From the NCBI RefSeq assembly GCF_000519205.1, contig NZ_KI912598.1, positions 448,390-512,389 on the forward strand: a stretch of 64,000 nucleotides of DNA, in the 5' to 3' direction. This DNA is from Amycolatopsis taiwanensis DSM 45107. GTDB lineage: Bacteria > Actinomycetota > Actinomycetes > Mycobacteriales > Pseudonocardiaceae. This document shows positions 43,224 through 50,835 of the stretch, piece by piece (the first letter of the stretch is position 1; each line of letters opens with the position of its first letter). Made by a program: the position numbers and the translations under genes. Below the pieces are notes generated by a model. That model did no database searches, had not been told where the DNA came from, and saw only the letters and a program-made list of their open reading frames with translations.

Positions 43224-43294
43224 GGACAACCCCACCTGGCATTCGGGGGAGCGCACGGGTGACCGCGCGGTGGTGCCGATGGTGAGCTTTGACC

Positions 43295-44044
43295 ATGACG
43301 AGGGCACTTTCGACCGCGCACGCGACCGCGGTCGAACTGAGCGGCGTGACCAGGGAGTACGGCATGAAACAGGCGCGGGTCCGCGCGCTCGACGGAGTCA
43401 GCCTCGGCTTTACAGCCGGTTCGTGGACCGCCGTGATGGGCCCGAGCGGTTCCGGCAAATCCACTTTGCTGCACTGCGCCGCCGGCCTGGAACGCTGCAC
43501 CAGCGGCCGGGTCGTCATCGGCGGGCGTGACATCACCACCGCTTCGGACGACGAACTCACGACGTTGCGACGGCAGCACGTCGGCTTCGTGTTCCAGAGC
43601 TTCAACCTCATCGGCTCGCTCAGCGCCGAGCAGAACGTGGCCCTGCCGCTCAAGCTCGCCGGACAGCGAGTATCCAAAAAGGAGGTTCATCGGGTGCTGG
43701 CCTCGGTCGGCCTCGCCGACCGGATGCGGCACCGGCCACGGGAGCTCTCCGGCGGCCAGCAGCAGCGGGTGGCGATCGCGCGGGCCATGGTGACCCGCCC
43801 CGCCGTGCTGTTCGCCGATGAGCCGACCGGCGCGCTCGACTCGAAGTCGGCGCGGACCGTGCTCGCGCTGCTCCGGCAGCTGGTCGACTCGGCCGGGCAG
43901 ACCATCGTGATGGTCACGCACGACCCGGGTGCCGCGGCGAGCGCGGATTCCGTGGTCTTCCTCTCCGACGGCCGGGTGGTCGACCAGGTTGTGAACCCAA
44001 CGGCGCGCGAGGTCGCCGACCGGCTCGCGGCGCTGGAGTCCTGA
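43295..44044 (+). CDS. MacB/LolD-type ABC ATPase
   Basis: A 249-residue ATPase. Walker A GPSGSGKST, Q-loop VFQSFNLIGSLSAEQN, signature LSGGQQQR and Walker B VLFADEPTGALD are complete. ATG 43295 is preferred; TTG 43289 is in frame. The neighbouring FtsX-type permease starts 4 bp after the stop, so this is a two-gene exporter or mechanotransmission system. No two-component genes are nearby to suggest a peptide-antibiotic role. Confidence 0.9.
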   Translation: MTRALSTAHATAVELSGVTREYGMKQARVRALDGVSLGFTAGSWTAVMGPSGSGKSTLLHCAAGLERCTSGRVVIGGRDITTASDDELTTLRRQHVGFVFQSFNLIGSLSAEQNVALPLKLAGQRVSKKEVHRVLASVGLADRMRHRPRELSGGQQQRVAIARAMVTRPAVLFADEPTGALDSKSARTVLALLRQLVDSAGQTIVMVTHDPGAAASADSVVFLSDGRVVDQVVNPTAREVADRLAALES

Positions 44045-44048
44045 AGCC

Positions 44049-45950
44049 GTGTTCGAGTTGTCGCTGAGGACCTTCCGTGAACGATGGACCCTGTTCGTCG
44101 GCGCGATGGTCACCGTCACCCTGGGCGTGGCCTTGGTCCAGTCCTCGCTGCTGATCCTGATTTCCGCCGCGTCACCCGTATTGCCGCCGGGGTTGTCCGA
44201 AGGTCAGGCCGCCCAACTGCGGACCGGCTACATCGCGGCGATCACACTGCTGGCGATGGTCCTGGCGATCGCGGCGTTTCTGGCGGTGTTCATCGTCAGC
44301 TCGACCTTCGCCTTCACTGTCGCCCAGCGCCGCCGCGACCTCGCGTTGTTGCGCCTTGTCGGCGGGAGCCGGGGCCAGCTCCGCCGCCTGCTGCTGTCCG
44401 AGGCGCTCCTGCTCGGCCTGGCCGGGACGGCGCTGGGCGTGCCGCTCGGGCTCATGGTCCAGCGTGTCCAGTCCGCACTGCTGACCAGCCTCGGGTTCCT
44501 GCCGGACAGTTTCGCCCCGCGCTGGCAGGGCTGGATTCCCGCGGTCTCGTTCGGGATCGGGATTGGCGTCGCCGTGCTCGGAGTCCTCGCCGCGTCCCGT
44601 CGCGCGGCGAAGGTGCGGCCCCTGGAGGGGCTGCGTGACCTGGGTCAGGCGGCCCGGGTGATGACCTTGCCCCGGTGGTTGGCCGGGCTGCTGTTCCTGG
44701 CCGGGTCGATCGCGCTGGTGATCGTGTCGCGGTTCGTCCCGCCGAGCGGCGCCGTCCCGATCTCGCTCGGCGTGTCGCTCGCCGCCGCGGTCGGGCTGAG
44801 CGCGCTCAGCCCGCTGATCGTCCCGCTGGTGGGCCGCGTGTTCGGAATGTTGCTGCGTCCCAGCACGCTGGGCGGGCTCGCGCAGGCCAACCTGACCGAC
44901 GGTGTCCGGCGCAGCGCTTCCACTGCGGCGCCGCTACTCGTTCTCGTCGCACTCGTGCTCGGTATTTCCGGGACCATGTCGACGATTTCCGGCGCCGCGA
45001 ACGGGGAAATGGCCCGAGACCTGGCTGCTGACCTGGTGGTCCAGTCCGGCTCCCCGTTACCGGAACACGTGTCGGGCGTCGCGGTGGTGTCGACCGAGAC
45101 GCCCGTGCCGATAACGGTCACCTTCGACAAGAGCAGCGACACCAAGGCCAAACAGAAGACCAAGGACGTCCAAGCGCTCGCGGTGGATCCGGCGGATTAT
45201 CGGCAGCTTCACCGCCTGGCGCCGGATTCGATAGCCGACCTGCACGGCATGACCATGGCCGCGTCGTCCGGCAAGGGCATTCCGGCCGGGGCGACGGTCA
45301 CAGCGCGCATCGGGGGCCGGGAACTGGCCCTGCGGGTCGTGGCGACACTGCCCGAAAGCGCATCCGGCAAGTCGACCGTGCTGCTTCCCCGAGAACTGGC
45401 GCCACCGGGACCGGCGCGGACCTTCGTCCGGCTGGCGCCCGGCGCGGACGCCGACACGGTCGCCAGCGCTTACCGGGCCGCCGGAGCATCGCAAGTGATG
45501 ACCGCCGCCGAGTGGATCGCCGCGGCATCGTCCAAACAGGAGGAGACGAGCGCGGGCATCATGGCCGTGCTGATGGGACTCGCCGGGCTCTACACGGTGA
45601 TCGCCGTGATCAATGCGGTGGTGATCGCGGGCGCAGAGCGCAAGGCGGAGTTCGCCGCGGCGCGCGCGACCGGGCTGCGCCGCCGCCAGGTCGTGCTGAT
45701 GGTCTTGCTGGAGTCGTGCGCGGTCGCGGCGATCGGGCTGCTGTTCGGCTGTCTCGCCGCCGTCGGCACGCTCACCGGAATCGGCTCGGCGATGAGCCGG
45801 CTGGCCGGAACCACGGTCTTCACCGTCCCGTGGTTGCCGCTCGCGCTCGTGGCCGCCGGGGCGTTCGTCACGGTCGGCGTCACCAGCGTGCTCACCACGC
45901 TCTCGGCCACCCGTACCGCCCCGGTCCACCTCCTCGGCGCCCGCGAGTGA
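44049..45950 (+). CDS. FtsX/MacB-like ABC permease
   Basis: A 633-residue permease with two FtsX domains and about ten membrane helices. The first FtsX block is FIVSSTFAFTVAQRRRDLALLRLVGGSRGQLRRLLL and the second is NAVVIAGAERKAEFAAARATGLRRRQVVLMVLLES. An extracytoplasmic domain lies between about residues 320 and 500. GTG 44049 begins the protein. It pairs with the ATPase just upstream. Confidence 0.9.
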   Translation: MFELSLRTFRERWTLFVGAMVTVTLGVALVQSSLLILISAASPVLPPGLSEGQAAQLRTGYIAAITLLAMVLAIAAFLAVFIVSSTFAFTVAQRRRDLALLRLVGGSRGQLRRLLLSEALLLGLAGTALGVPLGLMVQRVQSALLTSLGFLPDSFAPRWQGWIPAVSFGIGIGVAVLGVLAASRRAAKVRPLEGLRDLGQAARVMTLPRWLAGLLFLAGSIALVIVSRFVPPSGAVPISLGVSLAAAVGLSALSPLIVPLVGRVFGMLLRPSTLGGLAQANLTDGVRRSASTAAPLLVLVALVLGISGTMSTISGAANGEMARDLAADLVVQSGSPLPEHVSGVAVVSTETPVPITVTFDKSSDTKAKQKTKDVQALAVDPADYRQLHRLAPDSIADLHGMTMAASSGKGIPAGATVTARIGGRELALRVVATLPESASGKSTVLLPRELAPPGPARTFVRLAPGADADTVASAYRAAGASQVMTAAEWIAAASSKQEETSAGIMAVLMGLAGLYTVIAVINAVVIAGAERKAEFAAARATGLRRRQVVLMVLLESCAVAAIGLLFGCLAAVGTLTGIGSAMSRLAGTTVFTVPWLPLALVAAGAFVTVGVTSVLTTLSATRTAPVHLLGARE

Positions 45951-45985
45951 ATCAGGCCCCGATCCTGGTGCCTAGGATCGGGGAC

Positions 45986-46489
45986 ATGACCAAGATCGAC
46001 CCGGCCACCGCCGCGCTCGTGCTCGTCGACCTGCAGGAGCGGATCGTGACGCTGCCGACCACGCCGCACTCCGGCGAAGCGGTCCTGGCGAACTCGCTGC
46101 GGCTGCGGGACGCGTTCCGGGCGGCGGGCGCGCCCGTCGTCGTCGTGAAGGTGTCCCGGCCCGACAACCCGCCGGGCAGCGAGCTGTCCTTCGACCCGCA
46201 GGATGACAAGGTCGTCACGAAGTACACGATCGGCGGCTTCGCCGGCACCGACCTGGACGAGTACCTGCGCGGCAAGGGCGTTCGCACGGTGGTGTTCGGC
46301 GGCATCGCGACGGAGTTCGGCGTCGAGTCGACCCTGCGAGCCGCCGCGGACCACGGCTACGACACCGTGGCGGTGTCGGACGCGATGACGGCGCTCTCCG
46401 ACATCTCGCACGAGAACGCGATCACGAAGATCTTCCCGCGGCTCGGCACGGTCGTGACGACGGACGAGGCGCTGGCGGCCCTGACGTGA
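45986..46489 (+). CDS. Isochorismatase-family hydrolase lacking the catalytic cysteine
   Basis: A 167-residue cysteine-hydrolase-fold protein. The catalytic Asp is in LVLVDLQERI and the Lys is near KYTIGGFAGTDL. The position that holds Cys in amidase-type members reads GIATEFGVEST, with Gly. This is as in true isochorismatases, which do not need Cys, or in inactive members. TAGGAT (45973-45978) precedes ATG 45986, so a leaderless mRNA is likely. The stop overlaps the NUDIX gene. Confidence 0.85.
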   Translation: MTKIDPATAALVLVDLQERIVTLPTTPHSGEAVLANSLRLRDAFRAAGAPVVVVKVSRPDNPPGSELSFDPQDDKVVTKYTIGGFAGTDLDEYLRGKGVRTVVFGGIATEFGVESTLRAAADHGYDTVAVSDAMTALSDISHENAITKIFPRLGTVVTTDEALAALT

Positions 46490-46878
46490 TCGACAAGACG
46501 GCCTGGATCCACGTCGTGGACGGCCGCGTCCTGGCGGCGCGCTCGGCCGGCAAGGACAAGTTCTACCTGCCGGGCGGCAAGCGCGAGCCGGGCGAGACGG
46601 ACGCCGAGACACTGATCCGCGAGGTCCGCGAGGAGCTGGCGGTCGAGATCATGCCGGAGTCGATCGCCCCGGCGGGAACATTCGAAGCCCAGGCGCACGG
46701 CAAGCCGGCGGGCACCCTGGTCCGCACGACGGCCTACTCGGCGGACTACCGGGGTACGCTGCGGGCCGGCAGCGAGATCGAGGAGATCGCCTGGCTCGCC
46801 TACGCGGACCGGCCACGGGTTTCGCTGATGGCGCAGCTCATCTTCGACCACCTGCACGAGGCCGGCGAACTCGAGTAG
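46486..46878 (+). CDS. NUDIX hydrolase
   Basis: A 130-residue NUDIX protein. The NUDIX box reads GGKREPGETDAETLIREVREELAVEI, with all key Gly and Glu residues. It would cleave a nucleoside diphosphate linked to some group X; the substrate is unknown. GTG 46486 overlaps the stop of the isochorismatase-like gene (GTGA), so the two are coupled. Confidence 0.88.
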   Translation: MIDKTAWIHVVDGRVLAARSAGKDKFYLPGGKREPGETDAETLIREVREELAVEIMPESIAPAGTFEAQAHGKPAGTLVRTTAYSADYRGTLRAGSEIEEIAWLAYADRPRVSLMAQLIFDHLHEAGELE

Positions 46879-46955
46879 GTCGCCGACGGCGAAGCGAGGC
46901 CGGCCGAACTCACCCCTGCGGCAGATTCGGCATGTGCTCCAGGCGGGACAGTGAA

Positions 46956-47069
46956 TCAGGTCGCCTTGCGTCCGGTTTTCATGGCGAAGGTGGTCACCGC
47001 GGCCGCGGCCAGCAGTGCGAGCGCTACCCAGAACGCGGTCTCGACCGCGGCCCCGGCCGTCCGCTGGCC
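46956..47069 (-). pseudogene. Membrane-transporter C-terminal remnant
   Basis: On the minus strand the last codons before a TGA read AFWVALALLAAAAVTTFAMK followed by TGRKAT. This looks like the final helix and basic tail of an MFS-type exporter. Upstream of about 47069 the frame loses hydrophobic character and there is no start. The rest of 46879-47268 holds one further open frame on the plus strand (to 47273) that is not recognised. Confidence 0.35.
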
Positions 47070-47269
47070 ATGCTTGATGGCCTGTCGAACGAGGAGACCC
47101 GGCAAGTCGCGGCCATCTACCTGTGCCAACAGTCGCACGGCATCTGGGCGCAGCTCTGGCCCGACCTGAAAGATTCATCGCTGCTCGATGAGCCGCCTCG
47201 TTCTGCTTCTCGGTCACCGTGGGCAATGACCTGTGACGAAGCGTTCACGCTTCTGACCTCAGATTGTTC

Positions 47270-47288
47270 TTAGGGTAGCCTTATCTGA
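47270..47288. promoter_or_regulatory. IdeR/DtxR iron box upstream of siderophore-interacting protein
   Basis: TTAGGGTAGCCTTATCTGA matches the 19-bp iron-box consensus (TTAGGTTAGGCTAACCTAA) at 14 positions by hand alignment. It lies 31-49 bp before the ATG at 47319, where a bound repressor would block the promoter. It implies repression in iron-rich conditions. Confidence 0.75.
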
Positions 47289-47318
47289 GATCGACCCCTG
47301 GGACTCGAGGAGTGACGC

Positions 47319-48170
47319 ATGGCGGGAAACCCCCGGCCGGTGACCCGCTTGCGGGTACTGCGCACCGAGCGGCTCACGCCGCACCTGATCAGGATCGTGT
47401 CCGCCGGCGATGGGTTCCGGCCCAACGAGTTCACCGACGCCTATGTCAAGGTGCTGTTCCCGGTCCCCGGCGTGACCTATCCCGAACCGTTCGACCTCGC
47501 GGTGATCCGCGCGGAGCTGCCCCGCGAGCAGTGGCCGAGGATGCGCAGCTACACCGTGCGCAACTACGACCCGCCTACCGGCGAGCTCACCCTCGACTTC
47601 GTCCATCACGGTGACGAGGGTCTGGCCGGGCCATGGGCGGCGGCCGCGAAGCCGGGCGACGAACTGCTGGTCTCCGGTCCGGGCGGCGCGTACGCGCCCG
47701 GTGACGAGGCCGACTGGCACCTGCTCGCCGGCGACGAGAGCGCGCTGCCCGCCATCGCGGCGTCGCTGGAGGCGATGCCGGCGGGCGTGCCGGCGCATGT
47801 GTTCGTCGAGGTCGCCGACGCGGCCGAGGAGCAGGTGCTGGTCACCAAGGCGGACGCCCGGATCACCTGGCTGCACAGGGGGTCTGGGGGCTTGCCCCCA
47901 GTCGGGGGTATGGGGGCGGAGCCCCCACAAGACACTGCCACGGGCGATGCGGACCTGGCACGAGCCGTGCGGGAGCTGGACTTCCCGGCCGGCACGGTGC
48001 AGGCGTTCGTGCACGGCGAGGCCGGGTTCGTGCGGCAGTTGCGGCGGTACCTCCTCGACGAACGCGGCGTGCGCCGCGACCTGCTGTCGATCTCCGGCTA
48101 CTGGCGGCGCGGCGCGACGGACGAGCAGTGGCGGGCCGAGAAGGCCGCGGAGCGGGCCGCCGGCGCCTGA
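47319..48170 (+). CDS. Siderophore-interacting protein (FAD ferric reductase) with in-frame repeat insertion
   Basis: A 283-residue SIP/ViuB-family flavoprotein that reduces ferric siderophores to release iron. FAD motif RSYTVRNYDP, NADPH-side LAGDESALPAIAASLEAMP and the C-terminal SISGYWRRGATDEQW are present. Codons 187-206 are made of the 57-bp double-hairpin repeat (read as GSGGLPPVGGMGAEPPQDTA) between two conserved strands. The frame is kept, so the protein may be functional with a glycine/proline-rich loop. An iron box lies upstream. Confidence 0.92.
   Translation: MAGNPRPVTRLRVLRTERLTPHLIRIVSAGDGFRPNEFTDAYVKVLFPVPGVTYPEPFDLAVIRAELPREQWPRMRSYTVRNYDPPTGELTLDFVHHGDEGLAGPWAAAAKPGDELLVSGPGGAYAPGDEADWHLLAGDESALPAIAASLEAMPAGVPAHVFVEVADAAEEQVLVTKADARITWLHRGSGGLPPVGGMGAEPPQDTATGDADLARAVRELDFPAGTVQAFVHGEAGFVRQLRRYLLDERGVRRDLLSISGYWRRGATDEQWRAEKAAERAAGA
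47878..47935. repeat. 57/58-bp double-hairpin repeat, in-frame copy within the SIP gene
   Basis: GGGGGTCTGGGGGCTTGCCCCCAG at the 5' side and TGGGGGC-GGA-GCCCCCA at the 3' side repeat the coxS-coxL copy, with one extra G in the central run. It adds about 20 codons to a conserved gene without breaking the frame. Confidence 0.82.
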
Positions 48171-48180
48171 CCGAACCGCC

Positions 48181-48425
48181 GCCCCGGAACTCGCGTGCCC
48201 GGACCCAGAATTCGCGTGCCTGGACCCGGAACTCGCGTGCCCGGAGCCGGAATTCGCGTGCCTGGAGCCGGAATTCGCGTGCCTGGAGCCGGAATTCGCG
48301 TGCCTGGAGCCGGAACTCGCGTGCCTGGGCCGGGGACACGCCGGCGCTACGCGTGTCCCCGGTTCCGGCGCCTGTGTTCCCGGTTCCGGCGCCTGTGTTC
48401 CGGGTTGCGGCGCCTGAAATCCGGG
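48181..48425. repeat. 21-bp repeat arrays around GGGGACACGC hairpin (locus 3)
   Basis: About seven 21-bp units of the type GCCTGGAGCCGGAATTCGCGT lead to a hairpin with stem GGGGACACGC/GCGTGTCCCC (48332-48360). After the hairpin, units of the reverse sense follow (GGTTCCGGCGCCTGTGTTCCC). No IS ends are visible. The locus fills the gap between the convergent SIP and SDR genes. Confidence 0.8.
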
Positions 48426-48442
48426 TTCGGACACGCGTGCGG

Positions 48443-49207
48443 TCAGGCCAGGAGGTAGCCGCCGTCGATGCCGATCACCTGCCCGGTCACCCAGCTGGCC
48501 GGCTCGGCCAGGTCGGCGACCCAGCTCGCCACGTCCTCGGGCCGGCCGCGGCGACCGAGAGGGATCCGGTCACGCTCGTCGGCCTTGATGTGCTCGATCT
48601 CGGCTCGGGACAGGCCCATCCGGTCGAGCGCCTCGCTCTCGACCGGCCCGGGAGCCACCGCGTTGACCCGCACCCCGTGTGGGGCGAGCTCGAGCGCCCA
48701 GCTGCGGGTCAACTGCTCCAGCGCGGCCTTGGTGGCGCCGTACCAGCTGAGCCCGGGCGCGGGTTTGGCACCGAACGTGCTGGAGATGTTGACGATCGCG
48801 CCCCGACTCTCGAGCAGAAACGGCAGTGCCTGCTGCGCGAGCAGAGTCGGCCCGAGCACATTGATCGCCCAAGTCCGCTTCGCCGCGGCCGGCTCGATCT
48901 TCCCCAGCAGCCCCGGTGTACCCACACCCGCGTTGTTGACCAGCACATCGAGTCGGCCGGGCTCCGTGGCGGCCGCCACCATCTCGACGATGTCGGCCGG
49001 CTCGGACACGTCGCCTACGTGGTAGCGGATCCCTGCATGCAATTCCGCAGTGGCAGCGAGGGCTTGTGGGCGCCTGCCGACGATCAGCACATCCAGGCCC
49101 CGCTGGGCCAGTGTCACTGCCACCGCCCGGCCAATCCCGGAACCGCCGCCGGTGACCAGCGCGGTTCGCGTGACGTTCGCGGCATCCGTTGTGGAATCTT
49201 CGCTCAT
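48443..49207 (-). CDS. SDR family oxidoreductase
   Basis: A 254-residue classical short-chain dehydrogenase. The NAD(P) motif is TGGGSGIG, then NNAG, and the catalytic residues lie in ISSTF...YGATK (Ser, Tyr, Lys). The closing GQVIGIDGGYLL is usual. ATG 49207 is chosen. It is divergent from a MerR gene with a dyad operator between them, so MerR probably controls it. Substrate unknown. Confidence 0.9.
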   Translation of the reverse strand: MSEDSTTDAANVTRTALVTGGGSGIGRAVAVTLAQRGLDVLIVGRRPQALAATAELHAGIRYHVGDVSEPADIVEMVAAATEPGRLDVLVNNAGVGTPGLLGKIEPAAAKRTWAINVLGPTLLAQQALPFLLESRGAIVNISSTFGAKPAPGLSWYGATKAALEQLTRSWALELAPHGVRVNAVAPGPVESEALDRMGLSRAEIEHIKADERDRIPLGRRGRPEDVASWVADLAEPASWVTGQVIGIDGGYLLA

Positions 49208-49218
49208 GGCGGCCACGT

Positions 49219-49246
49219 TAAGTACTGACACCAGCGTCAGGGTCAA
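49219..49246. promoter_or_regulatory. MerR operator/promoter between SDR and merR genes
   Basis: The dyad CTGAC (49225-49229) and GTCAG (49236-49240) lies between a minus-strand TTGACC (49241-49246) and TACTTA (49219-49224). A dyad sitting in the spacer of the promoter it controls is the normal MerR arrangement. The SDR start is 12 bp further on. Confidence 0.6.
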
Positions 49247-49264
49247 GTGCAGGAGGACAGGACG

Positions 49265-49621
49265 ATGCAGATCGGGGAGCTCGCGCGGCGAACCGGAGTG
49301 AGCCGGCGCGCGTTGCGCTACTACGAGCAGCACGACCTGCTGCATTCCCGCCGTGGCCCCAATGGCTGGCGCGACTACGACGAAGCAGCCGTCGACCGGG
49401 TGCTCCGAATCGCCGAGATGATCGGCAACGGGTTGACCCTCGACGGTGTGAAGCAGCTCGCACCCTGCCTGGACATGCACCATTCGTCCAACTGCGACGA
49501 CCCCGGGCTACCCCTGCAGACCTACCAGGATCGACTCGCGGTCCTCGACGACCGGCTGGCCCGGTTGCAGCACCACCGCGGTCGGCTCATCGACCAGATC
49601 CAGGCCCTGCACTCTCCCTGA
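49265..49621 (+). CDS. MerR family transcriptional regulator
   Basis: A 118-residue MerR regulator. The winged helix is IGELARRTGVSRRALRYYEQHDLL and GPNGWRDYDEAAVDRVLRI follows; the C-terminal helix is a dimer coiled coil. The two cysteines (APCLDM and SNCDD) could bind metal or act as a redox switch, but the spacing does not match a known metal sensor. ATG 49265 has GGAGGA upstream. It is divergent from the SDR gene. Confidence 0.88.
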   Translation: MQIGELARRTGVSRRALRYYEQHDLLHSRRGPNGWRDYDEAAVDRVLRIAEMIGNGLTLDGVKQLAPCLDMHHSSNCDDPGLPLQTYQDRLAVLDDRLARLQHHRGRLIDQIQALHSP

Positions 49622-49657
49622 ACAGAAGCGGCGGCCCGACCAAGCCGCCGCCGCCCG

Positions 49658-49830
49658 AGCCCGGAACTCGCCCGCCCGAGCCCAGAACTCGCCCGTCTGA
49701 GCCCGGAACTCGCCCGCCCGAGTCGGGGACACGCCAAAGCCCGGGCGTGTCCCCGGTTGCGGTCGCTGTGTTCCGGGCTCCGGGCGCTGTGTCCCCGGTT
49801 CCGGCGGGCGAGTTCCCGGTTGCTAGGAAG
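49658..49830. repeat. 21-bp repeat arrays around GGGGACACGCC hairpin (locus 4)
   Basis: Three 21-bp units of the type GAGCCCGGAACTCGCCCGCCC precede an 11-bp stem hairpin GGGGACACGCC/GGCGTGTCCCC (49725-49754). Reverse-sense units (GGTTGCGGTCGCTGTGTTCC and relatives) follow and run a few bases into the 3' end of the LLM gene. The locus separates the convergent merR and LLM genes; no IS ends are visible. Confidence 0.78.
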
Positions 49831-50827
49831 CACCGTCCAGTTCGCCGATGATCCCCTCGCCGTAGGCGGCGAGGGTCTGTTCGCGCTGGTCGTGCATGAG
49901 GTAGACGGCGAACTGGTCCACGCCCAGCGCGGCGAATTCCCGCAGGCGCTCGAGGTGCGCGCGGGCGGGCCCGAGCAGGCAGAACCGGTCCACGATCTCG
50001 TCCGGCACGAAGTCGGTCGTCGGGTTGCCGGCCCGGCCGTGGTGGGCGTAGTCGTAACCCTGCCGCCCGGCGATGTAGTCGGTGAACTCGCGCGGCACCG
50101 GGCTGGAATCGCCGTACCGGGCGACGAGTTCGGCGACATGGTTGCCGACCATCCCGCCGAACCAACGTAGCTGTTCCCGCTGGTGCGCCAGGTTGTCACC
50201 GACGTAGGCGGGCGCGGCCACGCACATGGTGATCCCGGCCGGGTCGCGGCCCGCCTCCCGCGCGGCCTCGCGCACCGAGCCGATGGTCCACGCCGCGATC
50301 GCCGGATCGCCGCACTGGAGGATGAACCCGTCGGCCTGCTCGCCGGCCAGTTTCAGCGCCTTCGGCCCGTAGCCCGCCATCCAGATCTCCAGCCGCCCGT
50401 CGCGGACCCACGGGATGCGCACCGCCGTGTCGCCGAAGAAGACCCGGCGTCCCTCGGCCAGTTCCTTGATGACGTGCATGGATTCGCGCAACGTGGCCAG
50501 GCTCGACGGCGGCCTGCCGACCACCCGATGCGCCGAGTCGCCGCGGCCGATCCCGCACACCGTCCGGTTGCCGAACATCTCGTTGAGGGTCGCGAACAGC
50601 GAGGCCAGCACCGAGGGGTCCCGGGTACCGGGACTGGTCACCATCGGGCCCACGGTCATCGCGGTGGTGCTCGCGAGGATCTGCGAGTAGATCACGAAAG
50701 GTTCCTGCCAGAGCACGCACGAGTCGAACGTCCAGCCGTAGGAGAAGCCGCAGTCCTCGGCCTGCCGCATCAGCCGCACCACTTCCCGCGCGGGCGGGTC
50801 GGTCTGCAGTACCACACCGAAATCCAC
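49823..50827 (-). CDS. LLM-class flavin/F420-dependent oxidoreductase
   Basis: A 334-residue luciferase-like TIM-barrel oxidoreductase (TIGR03842-like). Segments include FSYGWTFDSCVLWQEPFV, MVTSPGTRDPSVLASLFATL, GIGRGDSAHRVVGRPP and IWMAGYGPKALKLAGEQADGFI. GTG 50827 begins the homologous part. It starts 8 bp after the dihydropyrimidinase stop and lies in the pyrimidine catabolic cluster. A role in reduction or oxidation of a pyrimidine or its product is inferred only from context. Confidence 0.88.
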   Translation of the reverse strand: MDFGVVLQTDPPAREVVRLMRQAEDCGFSYGWTFDSCVLWQEPFVIYSQILASTTAMTVGPMVTSPGTRDPSVLASLFATLNEMFGNRTVCGIGRGDSAHRVVGRPPSSLATLRESMHVIKELAEGRRVFFGDTAVRIPWVRDGRLEIWMAGYGPKALKLAGEQADGFILQCGDPAIAAWTIGSVREAAREAGRDPAGITMCVAAPAYVGDNLAHQREQLRWFGGMVGNHVAELVARYGDSSPVPREFTDYIAGRQGYDYAHHGRAGNPTTDFVPDEIVDRFCLLGPARAHLERLREFAALGVDQFAVYLMHDQREQTLAAYGEGIIGELDGAS

Positions 50828-50835
50828 AGTCCCCC

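Noticed and set aside
46932-47273. 113-codon plus-strand frame before the iron box
   Set aside because: Only its second half looks protein-like and no family is recognised; the first half runs antisense to the transporter remnant, and no clear start is seen.
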